64,000 nt of DNA, from positions 1 through 64,000 of the forward strand of contig NZ_JACJPL010000023.1 of the NCBI RefSeq assembly GCF_014696065.1, read 5' to 3'. The notes under the pieces were generated by a model, which was not told the DNA's origin, made no database searches, and was given only the letters and a program-made list of their open reading frames with translations. Origin of the DNA: Leptolyngbya sp. FACHB-261 (lineage in GTDB: Bacteria; Cyanobacteriota; Cyanobacteriia; FACHB-261). The position numbers were made by a program, and so were the translations under genes. Shown here piece after piece: positions 28,146 to 36,998 of the stretch (position 1 is the first letter of the stretch; every line of letters begins with the position of its first letter).

Positions 28146-28273
28146 CAGTTCTTGACCCTCCCAATCACCCAGATCAAAGGTCTTCTAGCTTCTTAGCGCC
28201 CGGTCTTCTAGCATCTAGTCTCCTAGCATCTGGTCTGACTAGCCATGCTGCCTAAGATCAGGCTGCAACAAAC

Positions 28274-28316
28274 AGACAGGCTTGGCGATTGCTTTTAGCT
28301 TATGCCAAGCCTGTCT
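28274..28316 (-). terminator. hairpin after the PDH E2 gene
   Basis: A perfect 13-bp inverted repeat (AGACAGGCTTGGC / GCCAAGCCTGTCT) with a 17-base loop lies about 40 bases past the E2 stop. On the reverse strand it is followed by TGTTTGTTGC, U-rich, so an intrinsic terminator for the E2 transcript is likely. Confidence 0.75.
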
Positions 28317-28358
28317 ATATCATCGGTTGTTTGTCGAGTCTGTCACTTCAGAAGCAGG

Positions 28359-29705
28359 TTACAGCGTTAACGACTGTGGATTGGTTTCGATCAGAGCCGC
28401 TAGGTCCTTGAGGAAAGCAGCTGCGTGGGCCCCATAGATGATGCGGTGGTCTGCGGTAAGGTTCACCTGCATCTGGGACCGTACCCGCATTGCCCCATCG
28501 CTGTCAGCCACGACTTGCGGCCGCGAAGCACCAACCGCTAGGATGCCGCCTTGGTTTGGTGGCAGAATCGCATCAAACCGATCAACGCCGAACATCCCCA
28601 GGTTTGAGAGCGTAAAGCTGCCGGAGCTGTATTCCTCTGGCTGCAGTTGCTTGAGGCGAGCACGCTCTACCAAATTCTTCCAGTTGCGAGAGAGCTGATA
28701 CAGGTCGGTTTGGTCGGCGTCTTGAAGCACAGGGGTAATCAAGCCACCATCGTCCATAGCCACTGCCACCGCTACATTGATGCGCGAGCGGTACTGAATC
28801 GCGTTCTCGGCATAGCTGGCATTGAGCAAAGGATGCTTGACCAGGGTGACAGCGACGGCTTTGGCCAACAGGGCTGTCATCGTTACGCCCTTGGACTTCA
28901 CCTGCTTGTAGAGTGCATCCAAGCCGTTGGTAGTGATCGTGTAGCCGACCCGGTAGGTAGGCACTTGCAAGCTCGCCATCATGCTGCGCACCACTGCCGC
29001 TTGCAAGGTGGTCAGCGCCACCTTCTCGACCGTTGCTGTCTCGCTGCTGTGGGAAGGGGCTGGAGCTGCTTGGAACTGAGGAATGGCAGCGGGGGGCGGT
29101 ACCAAAACTTTGGTGGTCGCAGGAGCTGGGACTGAAGCTGAAGGCTTCGCAGAGGGCTTGTTGGCAGCCGCTTCCACATCTTCGGCCACGATACGACCGT
29201 TGGGGCCGCTGCCTTTGAGTGTCTTGAGATCAACCTTCAGTTCAGTAGCTAGCTTGCGGGCCCGTGGGGAGACAATCAGGCGCCCGTTAGTCGCACCATT
29301 GGTCGCGCCGGTGTTGCCATTGGTTGTGCTGACCGAACTGCCTTGTGTTGATGCTGCGGCCGATTCAGCCGGGACCGAACCGACAACAGCCACGGGCTGG
29401 GGCGTTGGTTCGGGGGCTGGGCTGACTGCATCTGTGCCCCGTTGCTTCGCCTCTTCGATTTCCGCTTCGGTTTCAGCAATCAGGGCCACCGTAGCGCCGA
29501 CTGGGGCAGTTTCCCCGGCCTGAACGATGATGACCCCTACATAACCTTCATAGAAGGACTCCACATCCATGTCGGCTTTGTCAGATTCCACGACAACGAT
29601 GGTTTCACCCTTCTCAACCCGCTCCCCCTCTGACTTATTCCAGGAGACAATTTTCCCCTCGGTCATCGTAGAACTCAGGGCGGGCATGAAGACTTCGTAG
29701 ATCAT
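28359..29705 (-). CDS. pyruvate dehydrogenase E2 (dihydrolipoamide acetyltransferase)
   Basis: E2 of the pyruvate dehydrogenase complex transfers the acetyl group from lipoyl-lysine to CoA. The 448-residue protein has an N-terminal lipoyl domain with the lipoylation Lys in VVESDKADMDVESF (about residue 44), an Ala/Pro/Thr linker, a peripheral-subunit-binding domain (IVSPRARKLATELKVDLKTLKGSGPNGRI in two parts, about 145-175), a second linker, and a catalytic domain ending with the active-site His-Asp block DHRIIYGAHAAAFL. All parts are intact and length is usual for cyanobacteria. It follows aas and ylqD on the same strand. Confidence 0.95.
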   Translation of the reverse strand: MIYEVFMPALSSTMTEGKIVSWNKSEGERVEKGETIVVVESDKADMDVESFYEGYVGVIIVQAGETAPVGATVALIAETEAEIEEAKQRGTDAVSPAPEPTPQPVAVVGSVPAESAAASTQGSSVSTTNGNTGATNGATNGRLIVSPRARKLATELKVDLKTLKGSGPNGRIVAEDVEAAANKPSAKPSASVPAPATTKVLVPPPAAIPQFQAAPAPSHSSETATVEKVALTTLQAAVVRSMMASLQVPTYRVGYTITTNGLDALYKQVKSKGVTMTALLAKAVAVTLVKHPLLNASYAENAIQYRSRINVAVAVAMDDGGLITPVLQDADQTDLYQLSRNWKNLVERARLKQLQPEEYSSGSFTLSNLGMFGVDRFDAILPPNQGGILAVGASRPQVVADSDGAMRVRSQMQVNLTADHRIIYGAHAAAFLKDLAALIETNPQSLTL

Positions 29706-29804
29706 GATGAGCGTCTCGGCTGGCGTGCAGATTGCTAATTATTGCAGCCTCTCATTCTACAGTGCACCTGATCCCCCTTCAGTTGGTTTCGGCACTGCTT
29801 AGGC

Positions 29805-30260
29805 TCAAATCTCGCCGCGAATTGCCTCAATAATGCCATCACGCAGCAGAATCTCTACTTGCATTTTGCCAACGAGATTATCGCCCTTGTTGACCTGAAA
29901 GTAGCTATCGAGCTGTCCTTGCACCACTTCCTGCCCCATCTCCAGAATCTGCACCTGGTTGAGTTGCTGCAATACCTGGTTTTTCTGGTTGAGCAACTCC
30001 GCCTTGCGGTTGTTGAATTGCAACTGCAGGTCATCAAGTTGCTGCTTGCTAGCGCCACTAGGCCCTGTAGGCAACTGGATGCTTTGTTTTTGGATTTCGG
30101 AAAGCATACGTGAGTACTGCTGCTCGACTCGCTGAATTTCACCGTCGAGCTGGTTCAACTGAGCTTGCAGTTGCTGCTGGGCTTCGTCGCGCCAGCGAGG
30201 GGTAACTACAGCTTTGATCGTGACGTTGCGCTTGAGCAGCAGAGAGGAGGCAAGATCCAT
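29805..30260 (-). CDS. YlqD family protein
   Basis: The 151-residue protein matches the YlqD family: MDLASSLLLKRNVTIKAVVTPRWRDEAQQQ at the N-terminus (in two parts), a long central coiled coil (residues about 28-105) and a C-terminal beta segment (VNKGDNLVGKMQVEILLRDGIIEAIRGEI). It is cytoplasmic. In Bacillus ylqD is a gene of unknown function; no role is established in cyanobacteria. Here it lies between aas and the E2 gene with about 100 bp on each side. Confidence 0.85.
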   Translation of the reverse strand: MDLASSLLLKRNVTIKAVVTPRWRDEAQQQLQAQLNQLDGEIQRVEQQYSRMLSEIQKQSIQLPTGPSGASKQQLDDLQLQFNNRKAELLNQKNQVLQQLNQVQILEMGQEVVQGQLDSYFQVNKGDNLVGKMQVEILLRDGIIEAIRGEI

Positions 30261-30373
30261 GTGTGGGGCAACTAGAGTGACTAAACTAACGTGAACTGAA
30301 AGCGAACTGGACCAGAGCTTGAGCTAAATTGAGCGACTGGTTGAACGAACGAGAACCCGTCGAACAGCAGGCG

Positions 30374-32251
30374 CTAATCGAACATCTCGCTAATCATATC
30401 CCGGTAACGCTGGGCGACAACCGGACGACGGACCTTGAGGGTTTGCGTCAACATGCCATTTTCTTGAGTGAAAGCTTCGCTTAAGAAGCGCACTGGCCCA
30501 ATCCGGTCATCGGCACGGTAGCCTGGTCGGTTCTTGACTTCTCGCTTGAGTTCTGACTGGATCAGCTCGTAAAACGGCTTCTTGCTAAGGTCAAGCTGCT
30601 CTGGCTCAGCAGGGGTAATGCCCTGAGTAATAGCCCACTGTGCTAGCGCTTCTCGGTTAGGAACGATCAAGGCACCCAGCATTTTTTGGTCCTGTCCCAC
30701 CAGCATGATCTGCTCAATGTACGGGCTGCGCAGGCAAGCGTCTTCAATCGGCTGTGGCTCGATATTCTCGCCATTGGTCAGCACAATCGTGTCTTTGGCC
30801 CTGCCAGTGAGCACCAGATCGCCATCGGGACTAAGCCAGCCCAAATCGCCCGTATCGAACCAGCCTTGAGGGTCAATGGCTTTGTTAGTGGCTTCCGGAT
30901 CCCGGTAGTAGCCCTGCATCACCTGCGGTCCTCGGGCCAAGACCAAACCTTGCTGCTCGGCAGGCAGAGGCTGGCGACTGTCGAGATCGACAATCTTGAT
31001 TTCAGTTTTGGGTAGCGGTCGTCCTGCCGAGCCTCGTAGATTGTGATCGGGCCGACGCACAGTCAGCACTGGCGAGGTTTCGGTCAGACCGTATCCCACC
31101 AAGATTTCAATTCCCACCTGCTCAAAAAACAGATCCAGGTGGGGAGCCAGTGAGCCGCCGCCACTGATCACCCAATCCAGATTGCCCCCGGTGGCCTCGC
31201 GGATTTTGCCATAGACCAGGCGCTCCCCCAAAGCATATAAAGGCCACAAACTAGCAGCCCGAAGACCAGCCAGGGCACGGGTTGCAGCCGAAGCGTTTAG
31301 ATGCTCCAAGCTCATGTTGTCGGCAATGCGACGGTTGAGGAGGTAGTTTTGACCAGCCTGCAACAATGTCTGGACTAGCCTGCCTTTAGCCCCAGTTTGC
31401 TCGCGTAGATTCTTCTGAGCACCTTCGTAGATGGTTTCCCAGATGCGCGGTACAGCAACCATGTAGTTGGGCTTGTACTGCTTTAGGTCAGCTTTGATGT
31501 GGCGGATCGACGTGTAGATCTGCGTGCAGCCACAGGACAGCAAAAAGTATTCACAGGCGCGCTCGTAGGAGTGCCAGGTGGGCAAAATGCTCAGTATATT
31601 AGCGCCGACTTCGGGCCGTAACACGGTACCAAAGGTCGTGACCTGATGCAGCAGATTCCCGTGGCTGAGCATGACCCCCTTCGGCTTACCAGTCGTGCCC
31701 GAAGTGTAGATTAGGGTTGCCAAGGTGTCAGGAGTGATTTCAACTGCGCCAATATCGCGGTTGTCTCCTTTTTCCAGAACTTGTTTAAAGTTCAAGATGC
31801 CCTCAGGCGGGGTCTCATCCGAGAGCAGAATTGTGCGCTCAATCGGCAGTTTACCGACCTCCGGCTGGAGTTTTTTCAGGGCAGCTAGAGTTTCAATCAC
31901 TAGAGTGTTACTGCCGCTGTGCTCCAGAATGTACAGCAGTTCTTCACGGTCGGCTTGGGGGCTGCGGGTAGCATCAGCCGCTCCTAGGGCCAAAATGCCC
32001 TGGTCTGCAATCATCCAGCGCGGGCAATTATCTGAGATCAGGGCAACGCGGTCACCAGGTTGCACGCCCAAACTGCGCAAGCCAGCCCCGAAGCGTAACA
32101 ACTGATCGTAGAACTGGTCGAAGGTCAGGCTGACTTCTGGTTTGCTGTGGGGATCCCTGAGCGCAACCCGGCTTCCATAGAGCTGGGCTGCTTGTTGCCA
32201 AATCTCACGGAGGCTACGGGCGTTAGAAAAATCAGTAGGCGTCTTGCTCAT
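30374..32251 (-). CDS. aas: long-chain acyl-ACP/acyl-CoA synthetase
   Basis: The 625-residue protein is an AMP-forming ligase of the ANL superfamily, closest by memory to cyanobacterial acyl-ACP synthetase (slr1609 type), which re-activates free fatty acids released from membranes. Motifs: the P-loop-like YTSGTTGKPKGVMLSHGN (about 200), GYGLTETSPV, DTGDLGWLSPDGDL and GRAKDTIVLTNGENIEPQPIE (the last split over about 500-525). ATG at 32251 has AGGA eight bases upstream and is preferred; upstream in-frame ATGs at 32287 and 32335 lack a ribosome-binding site. ACP rather than CoA as acceptor is inferred from the lineage. Confidence 0.88.
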   Translation of the reverse strand: MSKTPTDFSNARSLREIWQQAAQLYGSRVALRDPHSKPEVSLTFDQFYDQLLRFGAGLRSLGVQPGDRVALISDNCPRWMIADQGILALGAADATRSPQADREELLYILEHSGSNTLVIETLAALKKLQPEVGKLPIERTILLSDETPPEGILNFKQVLEKGDNRDIGAVEITPDTLATLIYTSGTTGKPKGVMLSHGNLLHQVTTFGTVLRPEVGANILSILPTWHSYERACEYFLLSCGCTQIYTSIRHIKADLKQYKPNYMVAVPRIWETIYEGAQKNLREQTGAKGRLVQTLLQAGQNYLLNRRIADNMSLEHLNASAATRALAGLRAASLWPLYALGERLVYGKIREATGGNLDWVISGGGSLAPHLDLFFEQVGIEILVGYGLTETSPVLTVRRPDHNLRGSAGRPLPKTEIKIVDLDSRQPLPAEQQGLVLARGPQVMQGYYRDPEATNKAIDPQGWFDTGDLGWLSPDGDLVLTGRAKDTIVLTNGENIEPQPIEDACLRSPYIEQIMLVGQDQKMLGALIVPNREALAQWAITQGITPAEPEQLDLSKKPFYELIQSELKREVKNRPGYRADDRIGPVRFLSEAFTQENGMLTQTLKVRRPVVAQRYRDMISEMFD

Positions 32252-32390
32252 GGGACTATCCTGACAGGCTACAGATTGCTGAACCATTTCAATAGTGGTC
32301 GCTAAAGGGCAGGGTTTTAGCTGACTTTGTGCCACGACTATAGTTGGCCTGACAAGTGGACAACAAAGCCACTGGCATTATGGTTGAACT

Positions 32391-34076
32391 ATGCCAGAGC
32401 CTCTCCCACCGTCAAGACTGCATCGGGTTCTCATTCGCCTGTTCGGCGTCGGCGCGGGGGTGTTGCTAGCTCTCGTCTTATTGGCGGCGGCCCTGCCGGT
32501 CTTAGTTGACCCGAGCCCCTATCGATTGCCCTTGGAACAGGCACTCTCGCAGGCCACGGGGATGGTGGCTAGTTTAGAGCAATTAGAGGTTCGCAGTCCC
32601 CTTCGGCATTGGGGACAACCGGCCTTGGTCGCTCGTCTCCGTCTGGTGGAGCCGAGCTCTACCGAAGTAGCGCTGGCAGCACCTCAGTTGGCGGTTCGGC
32701 TAGCCTTACGGCCACTTCTGCGAGGACAACTCCAACCCAGTCAGATCACGATTGAGGGAGCTAACTTGCTGCTGCATCGCCACGTTGATGGCCTCTGGAA
32801 CTGGCAGCCCCTTCTCAACCATCTAAACGAAACGCCGGGACAACCCACTGCGCTGGAATGCCTGAATACAACGCTCACGTTGGTTGACGACACAACAATT
32901 ACAGCAAACCGTCGCACACCAGCCACCTATCGCCTTACCCAGACTCACCTGCACCTAGCTAAGCTCGGTGCTAGCGGTAGCCCACTCAAGCTTGATGCTC
33001 AGTTTCTGGGGGAGCAGGAGCCTGTGCCCCTGCACTTGCAGGGCAAGGTGGCCTGGAATGGGGAAGTAGATGTGCAGTTGCGAGCCACAGGACTCCGGCC
33101 CCAACGCTTTCGTCCCTATTGGCAGCCTTGGTTGGGCTTAAGAGAACTCGATGCAGCGTCTGACCTCAACTGGCATCTGAGTGGACGCTGGCCTGAGGGT
33201 TTGAGCATTGTGGGCAGCACGCAGTTGCAAGACTTGAACTGGCAGTGGTCAACTATTTGGGGGCCTGATCCCTTTCATCTAGACGAACTCAAGCTAGATG
33301 TGAATGGGCTGTTTGGACCTGACCAAGTTCAATTGCAACGGCTGACCTTAACGGCAACTGATTGGGCAGCGCTAGCCACAGGTAGGATCCAGACTTTAGA
33401 GCCAAACCGGAACCCTCAAGTTGCTCTAGAGATTGTCACTAGCTGGCTCGATCCCTACCGCGCCCGTCATAGCCTGCCGCTGGCTGCCGTACCGGAGCCC
33501 TACAGGGGTTTGTTGCAAACTGCTTCTGGCCAGGGTGACATGCGATCTGAACTGACCCTACAAGGTCACCTCAGTAAGCCTCAAATCGAGGGGATTGTCG
33601 AGTTCAATCACTTGGCAATAGCGTCACCAGAACTGGCTCGGCCCATCGATGCAGTCGATGGCCAAGTGCTTTTGAAGGATGGCCAACTCAAGTTTCGAGA
33701 TTTGCGTTTGCGGCTGAGCGATAGCGCACTGGTGCTGAGTGGTCAGTTAAATTCTGAGCGAGTTCAGGTGCAGGTACAAGGGCAGGGCGTTCAGTTAGTG
33801 CAACTTCAGGCTTTGCTTGCGTCCAAAAGTTTGCAAGCACTGCGCAACCAATTGCCAATTCAACCTTCGCTCGAGGGGCTAGCGGATCTGAACTTGCAGG
33901 TGCAGGGAACGCTAGCGGCTCTAGAGATCAAGGGGGAAGTAGCTCTAATTGAGGCAATGCTCCATCCAGGAGCGCTTCAGGGAGAGGTTCAAGGTGAAGC
34001 TCAGACCGTCGAATTCAGCCCCCCGGTAGCTGAGCCTAGCTCGTTATTTTCCCCCAGGCCGCCGCTGTTGCAATAG
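32391..34076 (+). CDS. AsmA-like envelope protein
   Basis: The 561-residue protein has one N-terminal membrane anchor (about residues 12-35) followed by a long periplasmic region with AsmA/DUF748-type repeated beta strands (PYRLPLEQALSQATGMVASL, then blocks such as QITIEGANLLLHRHVDGLWNWQPLL and VDGQVLLKDGQLKFRDLRLRLSD, each read in parts). AsmA-like proteins are now linked to lipid transport between inner and outer membranes. The end (SLFSPRPPLLQ) is Pro-rich and the protein is shorter than many family members (600-1000), so a C-terminal portion may be reduced. It is divergent from aas across about 140 bp. Confidence 0.8.
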   Translation: MPEPLPPSRLHRVLIRLFGVGAGVLLALVLLAAALPVLVDPSPYRLPLEQALSQATGMVASLEQLEVRSPLRHWGQPALVARLRLVEPSSTEVALAAPQLAVRLALRPLLRGQLQPSQITIEGANLLLHRHVDGLWNWQPLLNHLNETPGQPTALECLNTTLTLVDDTTITANRRTPATYRLTQTHLHLAKLGASGSPLKLDAQFLGEQEPVPLHLQGKVAWNGEVDVQLRATGLRPQRFRPYWQPWLGLRELDAASDLNWHLSGRWPEGLSIVGSTQLQDLNWQWSTIWGPDPFHLDELKLDVNGLFGPDQVQLQRLTLTATDWAALATGRIQTLEPNRNPQVALEIVTSWLDPYRARHSLPLAAVPEPYRGLLQTASGQGDMRSELTLQGHLSKPQIEGIVEFNHLAIASPELARPIDAVDGQVLLKDGQLKFRDLRLRLSDSALVLSGQLNSERVQVQVQGQGVQLVQLQALLASKSLQALRNQLPIQPSLEGLADLNLQVQGTLAALEIKGEVALIEAMLHPGALQGEVQGEAQTVEFSPPVAEPSSLFSPRPPLLQ

Positions 34077-34139
34077 ACTCTATATAAAGAGCCTCATCAA
34101 TAGGTACAGATATTTCCATTTGCGGTAGGTAAGCTGGAC

Positions 34140-34817
34140 GTGGCAAAGGTTTCTTCTGTTTGGCAGCAGGTACAGGTGTCAGCCCGTCGATTGAATCTGA
34201 GTGTCTTACAGAGTGGATTAGCGACTTGGGCATTGGTGCTTCTGACCAGTGCTGCGTTGCTGCTATGGAATTGGAAGCTAGTTTTAGCAACCGGGGTTGG
34301 TGTGACGATGATGGCGCTGGTGTATGTGCTCCAGTCTTGGGACTGGCGGCTGCACTGGTCTGATATCCGCCGCTTCTTGAGTGGTCCCAATCGCCAACTG
34401 GTGCTGTCGGTGGGCACAGGGGCCATGGCGACCCTGACCACTTACATTGCCGTCTCGATCTGGACCGATGCTCAGAGCCGTTGGTTAGCCTCTGGCGCAA
34501 TTCTGCAAGGTCTGGCAACCCTGGCGGTACTGCTATTGCTGGTGTGGGAGATTATCAATCGCCACGCCCAGCAAGATGACGAGGAAATCAGCCGTCTGCT
34601 CAGCGACCTGACCGAAACCGATCCGCTCAAACGCCTGATCGCAGTGCGTCAGCTGCATCGCTTTGTCCGTCGCATTCCTCTCAACGCAGACCAGCGTCAG
34701 ACTCTCTCGGATTCTTTTCGGATGCTATTAGGGCGCGAAAGCGAAGAAACAGTGCGCGAAGCTGTTTTCGAGAGCTTGGAAGTGATGGAAACCCAGTCCT
34801 TAGGACGGGGGCGTTAG
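34140..34817 (+). CDS. membrane protein with C-terminal armadillo-like region
   Basis: A 225-residue protein with four predicted membrane helices in the first ~145 residues (for example VLLTSAALLLWNWKLVLATG and LATLAVLLLLVWEII), then a cytoplasmic helical domain (SRLLSDLTETDPLKRLIAVR onward) of armadillo/HEAT type. I recognise this architecture from other cyanobacterial genomes as armadillo-type-fold proteins of unknown role. Start is GTG at 34140 with AGG upstream. It follows the AsmA-like gene by 63 bp and may be co-transcribed. Confidence 0.75.
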   Translation: MAKVSSVWQQVQVSARRLNLSVLQSGLATWALVLLTSAALLLWNWKLVLATGVGVTMMALVYVLQSWDWRLHWSDIRRFLSGPNRQLVLSVGTGAMATLTTYIAVSIWTDAQSRWLASGAILQGLATLAVLLLLVWEIINRHAQQDDEEISRLLSDLTETDPLKRLIAVRQLHRFVRRIPLNADQRQTLSDSFRMLLGRESEETVREAVFESLEVMETQSLGRGR

Positions 34818-34866
34818 GCGCGAGCGCTAAATTACGGTTAATGAACCACGTATAGAAGCCAATAGA

Positions 34867-34905
34867 AGTCAGAAGAGAGGCAACAATTCTGTCTCTCTTC
34901 TGACT
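34867..34905. terminator. 13-bp stem-loop after the armadillo gene
   Basis: A perfect 13-bp inverted repeat (AGTCAGAAGAGAG / CTCTCTTCTGACT) with a 13-base loop lies about 50 bases past the stop. There is no strong T run after it, as is common for cyanobacterial terminators, so the call is moderate. Confidence 0.55.
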
Positions 34906-35095
34906 CCTGTTGGTCATTAGAGGCTTGCTCTTCAGCTCAAGCCCTAAGCACAAGCTTTACTCAATGAAGAATGGTGTGGTTCTGTTCCTAAGCTCAGAGC
35001 AGATTTTATGATGGAACTAAAGGCAGAGCGAGGGAGTTCAACGCCCGCTGGTGGAGTCAGAGCTTCAAGCTTTGCACCGTAGCGAGGATGGGTTT

Positions 35096-35254
35096 ATGAA
35101 TTTCTCCCGATCGTTTCAAGCGCTCTTGCAGTATCTTTCCGAAGCAGTCGCCCGCATTTTTAGTCCTAGAGATGACGACTACCCAGCTACCGGCATGCAG
35201 CCCTATACGGGTGACCCCTATCGTGATGGTTATTGGCGGGATGGCGAGTTTTAG
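35096..35254 (+). CDS. small conserved hypothetical protein (52 residues)
   Basis: From ATG 35096, preceded by GAGG at about nine bases, comes a 52-residue protein with an amphipathic N-terminal helix (FSRSFQALLQYLSEAVARIF) and a charged tail with DDDYPATGMQPYTGDPYRDG. The pattern of helix, then SP(R/S)DD(D/E)YPATGxQPxxGDP, is one I recall from small proteins in many cyanobacteria, with no known function. An upstream in-frame GTG/ATG at 35051 would add 15 residues. A strong stem-loop follows the gene. Confidence 0.65.
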   Translation: MNFSRSFQALLQYLSEAVARIFSPRDDDYPATGMQPYTGDPYRDGYWRDGEF

Positions 35255-35302
35255 TTCTGTTCTCTTTAAGCCTTCTGACTCAAATTGTAAGAGTCATATT
35301 GT

Positions 35303-35349
35303 GACCAGAAAGAACCCCTGAGTGCAGGCATCACGGGTTCTTTCTGGTC
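35303..35349. terminator. 15-bp stem-loop after the 52-residue gene
   Basis: A perfect 15-bp inverted repeat (GACCAGAAAGAACCC / GGGTTCTTTCTGGTC) with a 17-base loop lies 49 bases beyond the stop at 35254. No run of T follows, but this is the most stable short hairpin in the region and the likely 3' end of the small gene's transcript. Confidence 0.65.
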
Positions 35350-35444
35350 TAGAGCTTGGGTTTCCAAGACTTGCCTCCAAGTCAGCGTCCTTTCGCGGCC
35401 TATGCTAGCTTCTAGTTAGCAATGTAACTTTCTGTAACCAGATA

Positions 35445-35651
35445 ATGGACAGCGCAGAACTGGCTCGCTACTTAGAACAGACGAATAGTATTAGCAAGCC
35501 TTGGCTCTTGGTGCAGTTGCGGTTGCAGAAATTACAGGAAGAGCGGGCTCAGCTATCAGAGGCCGAGTACGTTCAACGCCTCAGTGACATTCACTCAGAC
35601 TTGATGAGCCTGGGCGAATGGTGGGTGGGCATTGAAGATGAGGTGTTTTAA
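35445..35651 (+). CDS. small hypothetical protein (68 residues)
   Basis: The 68-residue protein is helical and charged (DSAELARYLEQTNSISKPWL, then LQKLQEERAQLSEAEYVQRL) with a Trp-containing end (MSLGEWWVGIEDEVF). No domain is recognised. ATG 35445 has no strong ribosome-binding site. The stop TAA (35649-35651) overlaps the stop of the convergent HEAT-repeat gene, a compact arrangement that supports this as a true gene. Confidence 0.6.
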   Translation: MDSAELARYLEQTNSISKPWLLVQLRLQKLQEERAQLSEAEYVQRLSDIHSDLMSLGEWWVGIEDEVF

Positions 35652-36640
35652 GCCGCGCCACCGCTCTGCTCAGCAGGATCGGGTAGCCATTCTTTCTGAC
35701 GCAAAACCTCTGCTGCCGCTGTGCGCAACTCCTCGGAACGGGCTGTTGCTAGCGTTTGTTCTAAAGCCAAACGCACGCGCTCATCATCGTGATTGCTCAA
35801 TGCCCGGACAGCCTGCCACTGTACCCGGCTATCAGTGTCCTCTGCTAGAACTTTCAGTAAAAACTGCAAGATGTCAGGTGCCGGAATCTGCCCCAGCGCT
35901 CGCACTGACTGCTTGCGGACCTGCCATTCCGAGTCACTGAGAGCCTGCACTAGCGCCGGGATTGTGCTGCTATCCACAATCTGTCCGAGCGCGCTGACGG
36001 CCTGCCAGCGCACTTGCCAGTCTGGATTGGCCAGCAATTTTTCTAGCGCCGGCACGGTTTGAGGGTCGCCAATCTGACCGAGAACCTGGGCTGCCTGACC
36101 CTGAACCAAAGGACTGCCGTTTTCCAAGGCCGTCATCAAGGCTGGGGTGACTTGAGGATCGGCAATTTGCCCCAAGGCGCGAAAGGCATGTTCCCGTACT
36201 TCGCTACTCTCATCTTCAAGCGCACAGGCGAGTAGGGCAGGGATTGCATCGGGAGCGCCAATTCGACCCAGCGCCCAAGCCACTCGACAACGGACCCGCC
36301 AGTAACTATCCCGTAAGGACTGAATCAAATCGGGCACAGCGGCCGCGTCGCCAATTTGGCCTAGGGCCTCGGCCGCTTCAACTTGGTGTCCACTGCGGCT
36401 ATCTTGCAAAACGCGCACTAGCGACGGGATAACGCTAGGGTCGGCAATGTATCCTAGCGTCCAAATGGCTTGGGTACAGACATCCCAGTTAGAGTCCTCC
36501 AAGGCTCGCACCACCGCAGCCACTGCCTGGGGATCTTGGATCTCTTGAAGCGCACCCATGATCTGAAGTTCGCTGATTCCTTGAAGCCGGACGGTAGGCT
36601 CAGGGCTGGTTAGGGCAGTCAGCGCCTCACTCAGATTCAT
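35648..36640 (-). CDS. HEAT-repeat protein
   Basis: The 330-residue protein is built of about ten HEAT-like repeats of roughly 31 residues (pattern V(P/R)xLIQSLxDSYWRVRCRVAWALGRIG). These are the PBS-lyase-type HEAT repeats seen in CpcE/CpcF bilin lyases and NblB, but also in many scaffolding proteins. There are no extra domains, no signal peptide and no catalytic motif. The repeat pattern is too general to say whether it handles phycobilisomes. The small gene at 35445 ends against it tail to tail. Confidence 0.85.
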   Translation of the reverse strand: MNLSEALTALTSPEPTVRLQGISELQIMGALQEIQDPQAVAAVVRALEDSNWDVCTQAIWTLGYIADPSVIPSLVRVLQDSRSGHQVEAAEALGQIGDAAAVPDLIQSLRDSYWRVRCRVAWALGRIGAPDAIPALLACALEDESSEVREHAFRALGQIADPQVTPALMTALENGSPLVQGQAAQVLGQIGDPQTVPALEKLLANPDWQVRWQAVSALGQIVDSSTIPALVQALSDSEWQVRKQSVRALGQIPAPDILQFLLKVLAEDTDSRVQWQAVRALSNHDDERVRLALEQTLATARSEELRTAAAEVLRQKEWLPDPAEQSGGAA

Positions 36641-36998
36641 GATTCACCTGCGAATGTTTGCCTTCTGTGTCTAACATAGCGGTCCTGTTCAGAACCAACA
36701 TTTATCGCATGGTAAGACCTGGAAGAGACGGGCGGGCTAGCGTTCCAAACCTTCAGGAACGGCATTGCTTAATCCGGACACTCACCTGCAACTTGGGACT
36801 AGCGCTCAGCTCCTCGGAGGGACAATCCAAGGCAGAAAGCTGGTACCACAATTCTTTGTAATCCCCTGGCACAAAATCAAGACGTTTGGCCGGTTATTTT
36901 GTTGCCGAGCAGACTGAGAATCTGCCGTTTGAGTTCCAGTCACAGTGTCAAGATAAATGTAGGTCCCTTCCCTCACCCCCCGTCTCTCATTACCGCTT
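36641..36998. other. intergenic region without convincing genes
   Basis: About 360 bp between the divergent HEAT-repeat and cofH genes. One weak hairpin (CGTTCC / GGAACG, 36741-36761) is visible. A 67-codon frame on the plus strand has no ribosome-binding site and unlikely composition. The promoters of both neighbours must lie here, but I cannot place them with confidence. Confidence 0.5.

Noticed and set aside
28190-28245. Imperfect repeats GTCTTCTAGCATCTA / GTCTCCTAGCATCTG
   Set aside because: Short, degenerate and limited to two or three copies; no clear structure or function.
36658-36861. 67-codon plus-strand frame before cofH
   Set aside because: No ribosome-binding site and arbitrary composition; lies in a promoter region.
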